Source of the DNA: an archaeon | Lineage (GTDB): Archaea > Nanobdellota > Nanobdellia > Woesearchaeales > ARS49 | Direction of reading: 5' to 3' | DNA length: 45,479 nt | Assembly: GCA_020051845.1 (NCBI GenBank) | Contig: JAGVQG010000013.1 | Location: 1 to 45,479, forward strand | Shown: one piece after another, positions 24,312-33,400 of the stretch | Layout of the letters: every line of letters begins with the position of its first letter | Position numbering within the stretch: the first letter of the stretch is position 1 | Program-made: the position numbers and the translations under genes | The notes under the pieces: generated by a model | The model's input: only the letters and a program-made list of their open reading frames with translations | What the model was told of the DNA's origin: nothing | Databases searched by the model: none

Positions 24312-25913
24312 CTACTTCTTGCGCATGCTTACGATGCCGCCTGCGACCAGTCCGAGCGCCAGCAGCAATGCCCATGTGCCGAACTCGGGGACATAACTAG
24401 GTATATCCTGCTCACCAAATCCATCGAAGTGCTGCGCGGTGAATGTCAAGACGCCACCTGAACAGGACAGGGCAGTGCACTTCGTCGCGTCTGCGCAGTT
24501 GCCACCGACATTTGACTGGTCAGCCACCTTCGTGCCTCCGGCAATCAAGCTGGCTGCATCCGAATAGAATCCTGTTGCGTAATAGAGATTGAAACTGGCG
24601 CAGTTGATGCCGCTCATGTTCACCACAGCAGAGCTATTGATGGTCTGGTCAAGCGCGCTGACATTGATGCTGACGAACTTGCTCCCCATCTTGATGTTTG
24701 AGTCATAGTCATTGCCTGATACACTCACCAAACCCGTCCAGCGCACCTTGGTGGCCGCTGTCGCCAGAACCATGTTGTTCACATCGAACAAGTCAGGAAC
24801 AGAAGAAAAATTGGTCGTGCCCGCAGCGAAAGTAGTCACATTTGGAGGGCTTAGTGCGCCGATGTTCAACCTCCTCGTCTCCGTACTGCTGTTGCTGCTT
24901 GAATCGGCCGCCCTCGCATAATATGTGTAACTTCCAGCACCCAATCCTGTTGTCGCATTCTTCGACTGATTGACAAGCAGATACCATTGTGTTTGATTGA
25001 ACTTGTACAGGTTTGACATGTATTGCTGAGCTATCTCGTTGGCACTCAAGGCTCTGTTCCATATTCTTAATTCGTCAATTGTGCCGTTCCAGTAATCACC
25101 TCCTCCCTGATTCCCAATGACTCCAATTTTTAGGGTGTATGCGGAATTTTGATTGGGTGTTCTCATAGAATTTCCAACATCAAAAGCGCCGCTGACCTCT
25201 AAGCCATTGACAAAAATATGGGGAGTATTTCCATTAAGACTGGCAGTAATATGCGACCAATGTCCAAGAGTCAGTAAACTTGTGGAGGTAGTTCTGTAAT
25301 AATCTTTTCCACCATTTGCGCATGAGACTGATACAATCCTGTGGCTATTATCAATAACAAAATCAATGGCACCATTGAAATTACCCCAACCATCATTGCT
25401 TATAACTGTTGCAGAGCTAGGAGGAAAAGAATTGAGTTTGACCCATGCAGAGATCGTGAAATTACTAAGAGGGATATTATTGGAAATAGTTATGTATTGA
25501 CTGCTTCCATTAAACTGCATCGTTGCGCCATATTTTCCACTCGAATTCCAGACAGCGCCGCCATAAACGGTCCCATTGTTGGAATTCTTGCTCACATCAA
25601 CGACTTTCGTCGCATTTTCTCCGATCGCCGAGACATTATCGAAATTCATCATCAGGACAAGGGAATCGTCATACATCGTATAATTCGTTCCATTCCAATT
25701 CCAGGCCGCTTTCCCAAAGGGGTTCGCCATGATAGAAACATTGACAGGAACTGAAGCATTTTGAATAGGAATAACCGCACCATGGGCCGGCGTCGGCGGA
25801 ACAAAGTTCACGACAGGAAGCGCACTTACAGAGAACACTGTCGAAAGAAGTGCCAATAAGACCACCAGTACGATTGTTTTGTTGATGTTAAACGCCTCTT
25901 TGCTTTGCCTCAA
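24312..25913 (-). CDS. LamG-domain surface protein with PEFG-type sorting tail
   Basis: The frame continues upstream, but that part overlaps the neighbouring gene. I choose TTG 25913 because a signal peptide follows (NKTIVLVVLLALLSTVFSVS) and TATA (AGGTTTATAT, 25941-25950) lies about 30 bases upstream, giving 533 residues. The N-terminal half is a LamG/concanavalin-like domain (YGATMQFNGSSQYITISNN, SNFTISAWVKLNS, WNGTIDELRIWNRALSANEI). The C-terminal 160 residues are shared with the next two genes. The end, YVPEFGTWALLLALGL with a short basic tail, is a PEF/PEFG-type archaeosortase signal. N-glycosylation sequons are abundant. Confidence 0.78.
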   Translation of the reverse strand: MRQSKEAFNINKTIVLVVLLALLSTVFSVSALPVVNFVPPTPAHGAVIPIQNASVPVNVSIMANPFGKAAWNWNGTNYTMYDDSLVLMMNFDNVSAIGENATKVVDVSKNSNNGTVYGGAVWNSSGKYGATMQFNGSSQYITISNNIPLSNFTISAWVKLNSFPPSSATVISNDGWGNFNGAIDFVIDNSHRIVSVSCANGGKDYYRTTSTSLLTLGHWSHITASLNGNTPHIFVNGLEVSGAFDVGNSMRTPNQNSAYTLKIGVIGNQGGGDYWNGTIDELRIWNRALSANEIAQQYMSNLYKFNQTQWYLLVNQSKNATTGLGAGSYTYYARAADSSSNSSTETRRLNIGALSPPNVTTFAAGTTNFSSVPDLFDVNNMVLATAATKVRWTGLVSVSGNDYDSNIKMGSKFVSINVSALDQTINSSAVVNMSGINCASFNLYYATGFYSDAASLIAGGTKVADQSNVGGNCADATKCTALSCSGGVLTFTAQHFDGFGEQDIPSYVPEFGTWALLLALGLVAGGIVSMRKK

Positions 25914-26005
25914 ACTAGAGCCAGACTTACCTCGGAGAACATATAAACCTTGCTGGCGCTGAAGCACATAGAGAAGGATACCGTAACTAGTTCTGTATTC
26001 CTTAT

Positions 26006-27877
26006 CTACTTCTTCCGCATACTCACTATTCCGCCAGCGACCAGTCCAAGTGCGAGGAGCAGTGCCCACGTTCCGAATTCTGGGATTGGCGGAGTGGGGC
26101 CGGTATCGCCGCCGAAGCCATCAAAGTGCTGGGCAGTGAAGGTGAGAACACCGTTTGTGCAGGTGATGTCTGTGCAAATTGTCGGGTCTATGCAGTTGCC
26201 GCCGCGATTGACCTTTGTCGCGACTCTCGTGCCTGCGGAGATCAAGCTTGACACATTCGCATGGAACCCCGCGGCATAATACAGGTTGAAGTAGGCGCAA
26301 TTGATCCCGCTCATGTTCACGACGGCGGTGCTGTTGAATCCCTGGCCAAGGGCGCTGACATTGATGCTCAATAGCAGGCTTTCCATCTTGACCTGCGTGT
26401 CGAAATCCTTGCCGGATGCGTTCACCGTTCCTGTCCAGCGCACACTGGTGTTGGTCGTCGCAAGCGTCATGTTCCTCACGTCGAACAAGTCAGGGACGAG
26501 GGTGAAATTGGTCGTGCCTTGTCCGAACGACGACGCGCTCAGCTGTACGCGCAGGGCCGAGCCTTCGAATTTCTTGATCCACCAGTCCTGGCCGCTTCCG
26601 CCGTTCACGATATTGGTCCCAATTCCTACGACATAAACATTGTTGTATTCGTCGACCGCCACAGAATAAGCGACATCGGATCCTGTCGAAGTGCCTGTGT
26701 AGTTCTTGTTCCAGTTAGTGGTGTTCTCGACGCCATTGCTGTCGAATTTCTTGATCCACCAATCCTCAGAACTTGATGGTGAACTGCTCACGAGCTGCGC
26801 GCCATAGCCAACGACAAAGACGTTGTTGTTGGAGTCGACCGCGAACGAATTCGCCATGTCAACCCCTCCAGATATCTGTGATGTGACTGTCTTGTTCCAA
26901 TGAGTGATGTTCTCAACGCCGTTGTTGTCGAACTTCTTGATCCACCAATCATAACCGCTTGTGCTGTTAACGAGGTTCTGACCGAAGCCGACGACATAGA
27001 CATTGTTGTTGGCATCGAACGCCACCGACTGGGCCTGATCGTTCCCTGTCGACGTGCCTGTGAAGTTCTTGTTCCAGTTCGTGGTGTCTTCGACGCCACT
27101 GCTGTCGAACTTCTTGATCCACATATCCGTGTTGCTTGTGCTGCTGGAGAGTTTCTGCGCGTAGCCGACCACATATATATTGTCGTTGCCATCAACCGCC
27201 ACAAACGACGCGACATCTGTGGTGGACGATGTCGGCGCGGTGATTGTCTTGTTCCATGCAGTGGTGTTCTCGACGCCGTTTCTGTCGAACTTCTTGATCC
27301 ACCAATCGAAGCCGCTTGTGCTGTTGACGAGGTTGTTGCCGTAGCCGACGACATATGCGTTGTCGTTGCTGTCGACCGCCACAGACAAGGCGTAGTCGCT
27401 TCCTGTGGGCGTGCCTGTGAATGTCTTGTTCCAGCTGGCGTATTCCACGCCGCTGGCGCTGAACTTCTTGACCCACCAGTCATCGCTGCTTGAACCTGTG
27501 ACGAGAGCTTGGCCATAACCGACAACATAGACATCGTGGTTGCCATCGACCGCCACTGAGCGGGCGAAGTCGCTTCCTCCATCAGGACCGGTGTAGTTCT
27601 TGTTCCAATGAGTGATGTTCTCGACGCCATTGGAATTGAACTTCTTCATCCAGCCGTCCTGGCCGGTCGGGCCCGCGAGGTTGCGGCCGTAGCCTACCAC
27701 ATAGACATTGCCACCGTCAAACGCCGCCGAATATGCATTCTCATTACCTAACACGTGGATTTTCTTGTTCCAGTTCACCGTGTCCTCGGTGCCTTCCGCG
27801 GCAAGGACGCTAGTCGCAAGGACCGCAAGAACTAACACCACGATAATAATCCCACAGGGTTCATTCAGCCGTGACAA
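26006..27877 (-). CDS. seven-bladed beta-propeller surface protein with PEFG-type tail
   Basis: The 623-residue protein starts at TTG 27877, preceded by TATA at 27911-27920 (CTATATAAAG on the plus strand). A signal peptide (about 10-27) is followed by seven repeats of about 60 residues, each with a SVAVDxNNNVYVVGYG strand and a DWWIKKFDSNGVENTT turn. This is the SBBP-like pattern of a seven-bladed propeller. The C-terminal domain (LFDVRNMTLATTNTSVRWTG to AQHFDGFG) and sorting tail (PEFGTWALLLALGLVAGG) are shared with the adjacent genes. It is an exported, anchored, likely glycosylated protein. Confidence 0.82.
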   Translation of the reverse strand: MSRLNEPCGIIIVVLVLAVLATSVLAAEGTEDTVNWNKKIHVLGNENAYSAAFDGGNVYVVGYGRNLAGPTGQDGWMKKFNSNGVENITHWNKNYTGPDGGSDFARSVAVDGNHDVYVVGYGQALVTGSSSDDWWVKKFSASGVEYASWNKTFTGTPTGSDYALSVAVDSNDNAYVVGYGNNLVNSTSGFDWWIKKFDRNGVENTTAWNKTITAPTSSTTDVASFVAVDGNDNIYVVGYAQKLSSSTSNTDMWIKKFDSSGVEDTTNWNKNFTGTSTGNDQAQSVAFDANNNVYVVGFGQNLVNSTSGYDWWIKKFDNNGVENITHWNKTVTSQISGGVDMANSFAVDSNNNVFVVGYGAQLVSSSPSSSEDWWIKKFDSNGVENTTNWNKNYTGTSTGSDVAYSVAVDEYNNVYVVGIGTNIVNGGSGQDWWIKKFEGSALRVQLSASSFGQGTTNFTLVPDLFDVRNMTLATTNTSVRWTGTVNASGKDFDTQVKMESLLLSINVSALGQGFNSTAVVNMSGINCAYFNLYYAAGFHANVSSLISAGTRVATKVNRGGNCIDPTICTDITCTNGVLTFTAQHFDGFGGDTGPTPPIPEFGTWALLLALGLVAGGIVSMRKK

Positions 27878-27945
27878 TGTGCCTCTTTACGATCAGACGT
27901 ACGCACCCGTCTATATAAAGATGACGAAGGGGCTGTTTCCGCTCA

Positions 27946-29748
27946 TCAGCGCTTTCTCAATCGTGTCAGGCCTACTGCGACCATTCCTAACGCCAGGAAG
28001 ATGGCGATGGTGCCGAATTCAGGCACTGCTGCCGGTGGCCCGTCTTGTTCGCCGAATCCGTCGAAGTGTTGCGCTGTGAAGCTCAAAACGCCTCCTGAAC
28101 ATGACAAGGCAGTGCACTTCGTCGCGTCTGCGCAATTGCCACCTAGATTGGATTGCGTGGCCACTTGCGTTCCGCCAGCGATCAATGTCGCAGCGTCTGA
28201 ATAGAATCCAGATGCGTAGTAAAGCTTGAATTTCGCGCAACTGACGCCGCTCATGTTCACCACAGCAGAACTGTTGATGCTTTGTCCGAGAGCACCCACA
28301 TCGATGCTAACGAACTTACTACCCATCTTGATGTTGGTGTCGAAGTTCTCGCCTGACACGTTCACGTCAGTCAGCCATTTGACTGTTGTGTTGGTCACTA
28401 CGAGCGTCATGTTGGAGACATTGACGAAATTGCGCAAGGATGCGAAGTCGGTCGTGCCTGCGACGTAGGTCGCCGCTGTGGGCTGCGTGCCTATCGTGGC
28501 GCCTTCGAACTTCTTGATCCACCAGTCTATACCGCTTGAGCCGCTGGCGAGATTGTCACCTGTGCCGCCGACGTAGACGTTGTTGTCGTTGTCGATCGCG
28601 ACGGCGTTGGCCTCGTCGTTGCCGGTATTGGCGTCGATGGTCTTGTTCCATATCATGGCGTCTTCGACGCCGCTCGGGTCGAACTTCTTGAGCCACCAGT
28701 CCCTGGCGGTCGAGCCGCTGACGAGCTGGGTGCCGTAGCCGACGACGTAGACGTCGTTGTTGCCGTCGATGAAGACCGAATTGGCGATGTCGAGGTCGCT
28801 GCCCATGCCTGCGCCGGGACCGGCGAAGGTCTTGTTCCAGTTGGCGGTGTCTTCGACGCCGTTAGGACTGTATTTCTTGACCCACCAGTCATAACCTGTC
28901 GATCCTACAAGGTCAGTGCCGTATCCCGCGACATAGACATTGCCGCTGCTGTCGATCGCCACCGCGTTCGGGAAGACACCTATGCTAGTGGAGATGGTCT
29001 TGTTCCAGTTGACCGTGTCTTCGACGCCACTCGCGCCGTACTTCTTGATCAAACCATAATTCCCTGCGCTGCCGACGACATAGACATTATTGTCGCTGTC
29101 GATGGCCATAGCACTAGGGCTTGAAGCCGAATATTGAATCACCGTCTTGTTCCAGTTGGCGGTGTCTTCGACGCCGTTGCTGCTGAATTTCCGTATCGAC
29201 CAATTGACATAGATATTGCCCGCGACATAGATGTTGTCGTTGCTGTCGATGGCGACAGCGTACGCGCCGTCCTGGAGGACTCCTGGAGAGGTGTACGTCT
29301 TGTTCCAGTTGACGGTGTCTTCAGTGCCTGCGCTGTCGAACTTCTTGATCCACCAGTCGAGGTAGCTATTGGTATCAGCGATGTTGTTGCCGAATCCCAC
29401 TGCATAGAGGTTGTGGTTGCTGTCGACCGCCATTGATGTCAACCTATCGGTGTTGGTTCCTCCTGAGGTGAACAATTTGTTCCAGTTGACGGTGTCCTCA
29501 TACCCCGTGGCGTTGTACTTGCGGATAGACCAATCATAGCCGTTGGACGCACTGACGATATATCCTCCTACGTAGACAGCATTACCATCTACCACCACTG
29601 CCTCCACGATATCTTCATTGGCCAAAAAGACCGTGTGGTTCTTGTTCCAGTTGGTCGTGTCCTCAGCGCCTTCAGCGGCAAGGACGTTGATCGCCAGGAC
29701 TGCGAAAGTTGTTACTATCAGCAGAAGCTTGAGTGTGTTTTGTTGCAT
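27946..29748 (-). CDS. second seven-bladed propeller surface protein with PEFG-type tail
   Basis: The 600-residue protein starts at ATG 29748 with a signal peptide (NTLKLLLIVTTFAVLAINVL). Seven repeats carry the motif W(I/V/L)KKF...GVEDTVNWNK, as in the previous gene. The C-terminal domain (NMTLVVTNTTVKWLTDVNVS to HFDGFGEQD) is homologous to the other two. The tail (VPEFGTIAIFLALGMVAVGL, then RLRKR) is a more divergent sorting signal. The three genes are one tandem array that probably arose by duplication and domain swapping. Confidence 0.82.
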   Translation of the reverse strand: MQQNTLKLLLIVTTFAVLAINVLAAEGAEDTTNWNKNHTVFLANEDIVEAVVVDGNAVYVGGYIVSASNGYDWSIRKYNATGYEDTVNWNKLFTSGGTNTDRLTSMAVDSNHNLYAVGFGNNIADTNSYLDWWIKKFDSAGTEDTVNWNKTYTSPGVLQDGAYAVAIDSNDNIYVAGNIYVNWSIRKFSSNGVEDTANWNKTVIQYSASSPSAMAIDSDNNVYVVGSAGNYGLIKKYGASGVEDTVNWNKTISTSIGVFPNAVAIDSSGNVYVAGYGTDLVGSTGYDWWVKKYSPNGVEDTANWNKTFAGPGAGMGSDLDIANSVFIDGNNDVYVVGYGTQLVSGSTARDWWLKKFDPSGVEDAMIWNKTIDANTGNDEANAVAIDNDNNVYVGGTGDNLASGSSGIDWWIKKFEGATIGTQPTAATYVAGTTDFASLRNFVNVSNMTLVVTNTTVKWLTDVNVSGENFDTNIKMGSKFVSIDVGALGQSINSSAVVNMSGVSCAKFKLYYASGFYSDAATLIAGGTQVATQSNLGGNCADATKCTALSCSGGVLSFTAQHFDGFGEQDGPPAAVPEFGTIAIFLALGMVAVGLTRLRKR

Positions 29749-29798
29749 GATGCCTCTTTGATGTCCGGACTCAACCTCTCACCGTATAAAAAACCTTC

Positions 29799-30662
29799 TC
29801 ACGGCATCAAGAACAACAAAAGGTTCCCGACCAGCAGCATCACGACGAACGCCAGGAAGAACGACGGCACGAACGGTATCCCTTCCTTGAGCAACACTGT
29901 CTTCAACTTGTGTCGTCTCATCAGGTCGACGAGTTTCTTTATCTGGGGTATCGAAACACCAAGGTCAGAAGGACCCGCGATCCTCTTGCCTCCGACGATG
30001 ACATCTTTCACCACCCAGTCTCCTTCCGTGAGCACCGTCGGTGGGACGCGTCTTATCATGCATCCGTTCTCGACGGATTTTATCATTATTCCGAGCATCA
30101 CTATCAACGGCACGCAAAGCGCCATCACAACAAGCGAGAGTTGGAGCTGGACCTGTAACGTGAATGATATCGCTATCAGTATCAACGCGAGCAAGAACGC
30201 TCCTCTTATGCCCCATCTTGCGTGCGGCATCGATTGGAGTTTGACGAATTCATTGTGGAATTTCCGCCAGTTTGCTATCGCGAGGCCTATCGACCAAAGT
30301 ATGCCGTAGACTGCTCCGACAAAAAGCGTGTTGATGAAGAACGCGACGCCATAGCTGGATAGCGATGGCTGGAATCCGAGCAGCACACCGAGCGCGAGCA
30401 GCATCTTCGAGTCGCCTCCGCCCCATTGTCCAAGGTAGAACATGGCGTAGGCTATCACGAGCGCGATGCCGAATCCGAGCAATCCAGCGATGATTATCGA
30501 CCAGTCGCCTGTGACTGCGGTGAAGATCAAGCGCGTTCCAAGGCCTGCCGCGAGCGCGGCGAAGTTGAGCCAGTCAGGGACCTCACGCCACCGTATATCC
30601 GTGTAGGCGCCCACTGCGAGTAGAACGGCTGCCCACAAAAGCAAGAGCGTGATGAGGTCCAT
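29799..30662 (-). CDS. prepilin peptidase (A24 family)
   Basis: I start at ATG 30662 (MDLITLLLLWAAVLLAVGAY), 287 residues; upstream ATGs in the frame lie inside the divergent promoter. A T-rich TATA box is about 26 bases upstream, so the mRNA is leaderless. This is an integral membrane aspartyl protease with Asp22 in YTDIRWREVPDWLN and Asp84 in GGGDSKML (the GxGD motif). It cleaves class III signal peptides of pilins and archaellins after the basic leader. The C-terminal part has extra helices and a cytoplasmic loop. It likely processes the pilin encoded at 22338-22832. Confidence 0.9.
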   Translation of the reverse strand: MDLITLLLLWAAVLLAVGAYTDIRWREVPDWLNFAALAAGLGTRLIFTAVTGDWSIIIAGLLGFGIALVIAYAMFYLGQWGGGDSKMLLALGVLLGFQPSLSSYGVAFFINTLFVGAVYGILWSIGLAIANWRKFHNEFVKLQSMPHARWGIRGAFLLALILIAISFTLQVQLQLSLVVMALCVPLIVMLGIMIKSVENGCMIRRVPPTVLTEGDWVVKDVIVGGKRIAGPSDLGVSIPQIKKLVDLMRRHKLKTVLLKEGIPFVPSFFLAFVVMLLVGNLLLFLMP

Positions 30663-30753
30663 TATACTATAGTCTTGAAGGTGATTTAAAAACAATTTGC
30701 TACCGCTACAGAAGAGTGAATGTTTAAATACACCGTTGCCAACAGCCAATGGC

Positions 30754-31440
30754 ATGGGGAAGGTCAACCACGTGGGGTTCATAGTCGGCGGCTCGAAGGA
30801 ATACATGCAGGAGAAAGGAGCCACCATAGAAGAGGCATACTCGACGAAATTCGACAACGTGCAGCGCATCGTGACTTCTTGCGTGCGCGGCAACGTTCCG
30901 ATCATGACTTTCCTGCTCTTGCCTCAGGAGATCCGCAGCCACAACCAGTATCCACTGGTCGTCGATTCAATCGTGCGTTTCATCGATGAATTGCGTGCCT
31001 GGCCGCTGTTGTCAGAACGGCAGGTCAAGGTTTCTGTCCTCGGCCATTGGTACAACCTTCCAGGACGTCTTGTCGATTCCATCAAAGCGGTGATGGACCA
31101 GACAAAGGAGTATGACAGCTTCTTCCTGAACCTCTGCCTCAACTACGATGGCAAACAGGAGCTGGTCGACGCGACGAAACTTATCGCGCAACAGGTGAAG
31201 GCAGGCAAGCTGGATCCTGATGTCATCACCACGGAAAACATGAAGGAGCACATCTACACATCTGCTCTCGTGCCGCCCGACATCATCATCAAGACAGGCG
31301 CATCGAGGAAACTGCAGGGATTCCTTCTCTGGGACGGAGCGAACGCCGACATCCACATAACAGGCAGGCCCTGGCAATCTTTCACAGAACAGGAGCTTGA
31401 CTTGATCATCAAGGAATATTCGAGATCGGAGGCGCAATGA
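30754..31440 (+). CDS. degenerate cis-prenyltransferase (UppS-like) homologue
   Basis: ATG 30754 is supported by TTTAAATA 25-33 bases upstream; the product has 228 residues. The whole chain aligns with undecaprenyl/dolichyl diphosphate synthases: NHVGFIVGG, LNLCLNYDGKQELVDA, PPDIIIKTGASRKLQGFLLW. Key residues differ. The catalytic Asp of the IMDGNGRWA motif (Asp26 in E. coli) is Gly12, and RTGGExRxS reads KTGASRKLQ, losing both the Arg and the Glu. It may be a non-catalytic partner, as NgBR/Nus1 is for eukaryotic cis-prenyltransferases, or a divergent enzyme. It overlaps dihydroorotase by four bases. Confidence 0.8.
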   Translation: MGKVNHVGFIVGGSKEYMQEKGATIEEAYSTKFDNVQRIVTSCVRGNVPIMTFLLLPQEIRSHNQYPLVVDSIVRFIDELRAWPLLSERQVKVSVLGHWYNLPGRLVDSIKAVMDQTKEYDSFFLNLCLNYDGKQELVDATKLIAQQVKAGKLDPDVITTENMKEHIYTSALVPPDIIIKTGASRKLQGFLLWDGANADIHITGRPWQSFTEQELDLIIKEYSRSEAQ

Positions 31441-32507
31441 GATACGTCAAGGTTATCGATCCTCACGTACACCTGCGTGGGACTGAATATGACATCGACT
31501 TCAGGCGCATGGCCTTCGAGGACGCTGCCGCGTGCGGCGTCGCGCACATCATCGAGCAACCAAACCCCACACCCAAGCTCATCGACACACGGACAACCAG
31601 TATGTGCTTGGAAATGACGCGTGGGGTCCGCGGCGCTGTCGGCCACTCGATCCACATCGGCATCACAAACGACATCGAACAAGTCAGGAAAGCCTTCGAG
31701 GCAGTGATGCGTAATGAGTGCGGTCTTGTGTCAGACAAGATGTTCTACGTGAATTCGACCGGGAACATGGGCATATTGGACCATGACTATCAACGACGCG
31801 TCTGGAAGATGGCTGCCGAGATGGGCTATCGCGGCGTGCGGCCTGCGCACCTCGAGGACGAGGAGCTGTTCGACAAAACGAACACCTTCAATCCTGACTA
31901 TCCGGTCTCCCATACCTTCTTCCAGAACGAGGAGTCCGAGGTCATCCAGCTCGAGCGCCAGCTTCGCAACGCGCATGACGCGAAATTCAAGGGCACCTTC
32001 TACGCGTGCCACCTTTCGAGCCCAGACAGCGTCGACTTGGTCGGTTCTTTCAAGAAAGAACATTCCGACCTGCCATTCGACATAGTTATCGAAGCCACCT
32101 GGCACCATCTCTTCCTGAACTGGCATGATTATGAGACACACGGCAACCGCGTCAAGATGAATCCTCCACTGCGACCGTCCGACTCCCAGGAACGTTTGCT
32201 CACGTATTTGCTCCAGGGCAAGATCGACATCATCGGATCAGACCACGCGCCGCATCCGCTCGAGCGCAAGGATGATCCGAAAAAGCCAGCGTCAGGTATC
32301 CCGGCGCTACCATTCATCCCGAAGGGCATCGAACTGCTACGACAGAAAGGGATCGACGGGCAGTTGCTTGAGGACATCACCTTCAACAACGCGAACAGGA
32401 TCTTCAGGCTGGGATTGGTTAAAGAATTGGCCGACGTGCGCTACGATCCCTCAATATGGTCCCGCTACGGCTGGAACCCGTTCTCGCGCGTCGATGGTTC
32501 CCGTTAG
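31437..32507 (+). CDS. pyrC: dihydroorotase
   Basis: The 356-residue amidohydrolase cyclises carbamoyl-aspartate to dihydroorotate in pyrimidine synthesis. Metal ligands are visible: DPHVHLR (His10, His12), a Lys at 101 that could be the carbamylated one (DKMFYVNSTGN), His138, His192 (ACHLSS) and Asp269 in SDHAPH. MNPPLRPSDSQ is the family's substrate-site motif. It starts within the stop of the cis-prenyltransferase homologue (ATGA). Its 3' end overlaps the convergent PHP gene by four bases. Confidence 0.9.
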   Translation: MRYVKVIDPHVHLRGTEYDIDFRRMAFEDAAACGVAHIIEQPNPTPKLIDTRTTSMCLEMTRGVRGAVGHSIHIGITNDIEQVRKAFEAVMRNECGLVSDKMFYVNSTGNMGILDHDYQRRVWKMAAEMGYRGVRPAHLEDEELFDKTNTFNPDYPVSHTFFQNEESEVIQLERQLRNAHDAKFKGTFYACHLSSPDSVDLVGSFKKEHSDLPFDIVIEATWHHLFLNWHDYETHGNRVKMNPPLRPSDSQERLLTYLLQGKIDIIGSDHAPHPLERKDDPKKPASGIPALPFIPKGIELLRQKGIDGQLLEDITFNNANRIFRLGLVKELADVRYDPSIWSRYGWNPFSRVDGSR

Positions 32508-33214
32508 AAAGCGTGCCTGTGGCTGAATCCGAGCAACCATCTTACGCGCATGACGACAGCATGCTTCAGGAGATAGATGAACGTGCCCATCTTCACTTTT
32601 GGCAGCACCATCTCGACGCGCTTCTCGCGTATGGCCTCGAGCACGCCTCGTATCGTTTTCGGCGCGTCGACCAGAGTATAAGCCTTGCCGAAGAAGTTCA
32701 AAGAATGCGCATCGCTGCTCGTCACCATCGCCTTTCCGTACTTCTGCGCAAGTCGCCGCGCGGGCTTGTTCATGTTGAGCATCCCTTCACCTAACTGAGA
32801 TAATTCGACCACGTCGATGAGGTCGTGGTACGCGTCCATATTGCGCTTGCCCAACGCATATCTGCTCGGGAAGCATGGATGCGCAGCGATCACCAGCATC
32901 TCCTTTCCACGTTTCGCGCGCAAGGCGCGTAGGTCGTCGAAACTATTGACAGCCGCGCGTTCGGCCTCGGTCACGTTGAGCAGTATGATGTGCTTGTTCT
33001 TGATCTCTGCCTCACATCCAGGTATTAACAGGATTCCGCGGGAATGCGCGTAGGCAGCGAGTTCGGATGTATGGCTCACAGCCTCGTGGTTCGTTATCGC
33101 GAGCACATCGAACTTGAGCTCGGCTGCGCGGTCTATGAGCGCCTTGGCATCATAGTCGAAGCCCGTGTCCTTCGGGTCCTCGCCAGTATGGATATGCAGA
33201 TCTGCCTTTAGCAT
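32504..33214 (-). CDS. PHP-domain phosphoesterase
   Basis: I use ATG 33214 (MLKADLHIHTGEDPKD), 236 residues. PHP motifs: LHIHT (His7, His9), DVLAITNHEAVS, GILLIPGCEAEI, MLVIAAHPCFPS and VTSSDAHSLNFFG. These form the multinuclear metal site of PHP hydrolases, which include histidinol phosphatase and nucleoside-phosphate or polymerase-associated phosphoesterases. The substrate cannot be told from sequence. The C-terminal end is basic and hydrophobic (FIYLLKHAVVMRVRWLLGF) and may contact the membrane. Confidence 0.87.
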   Translation of the reverse strand: MLKADLHIHTGEDPKDTGFDYDAKALIDRAAELKFDVLAITNHEAVSHTSELAAYAHSRGILLIPGCEAEIKNKHIILLNVTEAERAAVNSFDDLRALRAKRGKEMLVIAAHPCFPSRYALGKRNMDAYHDLIDVVELSQLGEGMLNMNKPARRLAQKYGKAMVTSSDAHSLNFFGKAYTLVDAPKTIRGVLEAIREKRVEMVLPKVKMGTFIYLLKHAVVMRVRWLLGFSHRHAF

Positions 33215-33288
33215 AGATGAGTGGCCCACTGATGCCCCATAATAATATTACGCATCGATTGCTCGTTTCCTTCACATTTTGCCGTAAT

Positions 33289-33400
33289 CTTTATAAACCA
33301 CCCCTCTCGGCCCTATGGTATATCCGATGACTCGATGACGGCCACGCTGGCCTGAGTGAGGAGTTGTTTCTCACAATTACGGGATCGGGAGGACTATAGA
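33289..33400 (+). promoter_or_regulatory. promoter and structured leader of the L7Ae operon
   Basis: TTTATAAAC (about 33290-33298) predicts a transcript start near 33318 and a leader of about 80 bases, long for this genome. The leader holds GATGAC-GGCC-ACGCT-GGCC-TGAG (33334-33356), a hairpin flanked by box C-like GATGA and box D-like CTGA. A second hairpin, GTGAG/CTCAC (33356-33374), follows, then a GGGAGG Shine-Dalgarno just before ATG 33401. L7Ae binds kink-turns, so autoregulation is plausible. Confidence 0.5.

Noticed and set aside
25914-26069. N-terminal extension of the LamG protein
   Set aside because: It overlaps the 3' end of the propeller gene and would bury the signal peptide. 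TTG 25913 fits the TATA spacing.
24312-29748. Possible CRISPR array because of regular repeats
   Set aside because: The repeats are about 190 bp, coding, and correspond to propeller blades; no short repeat-spacer pattern exists.
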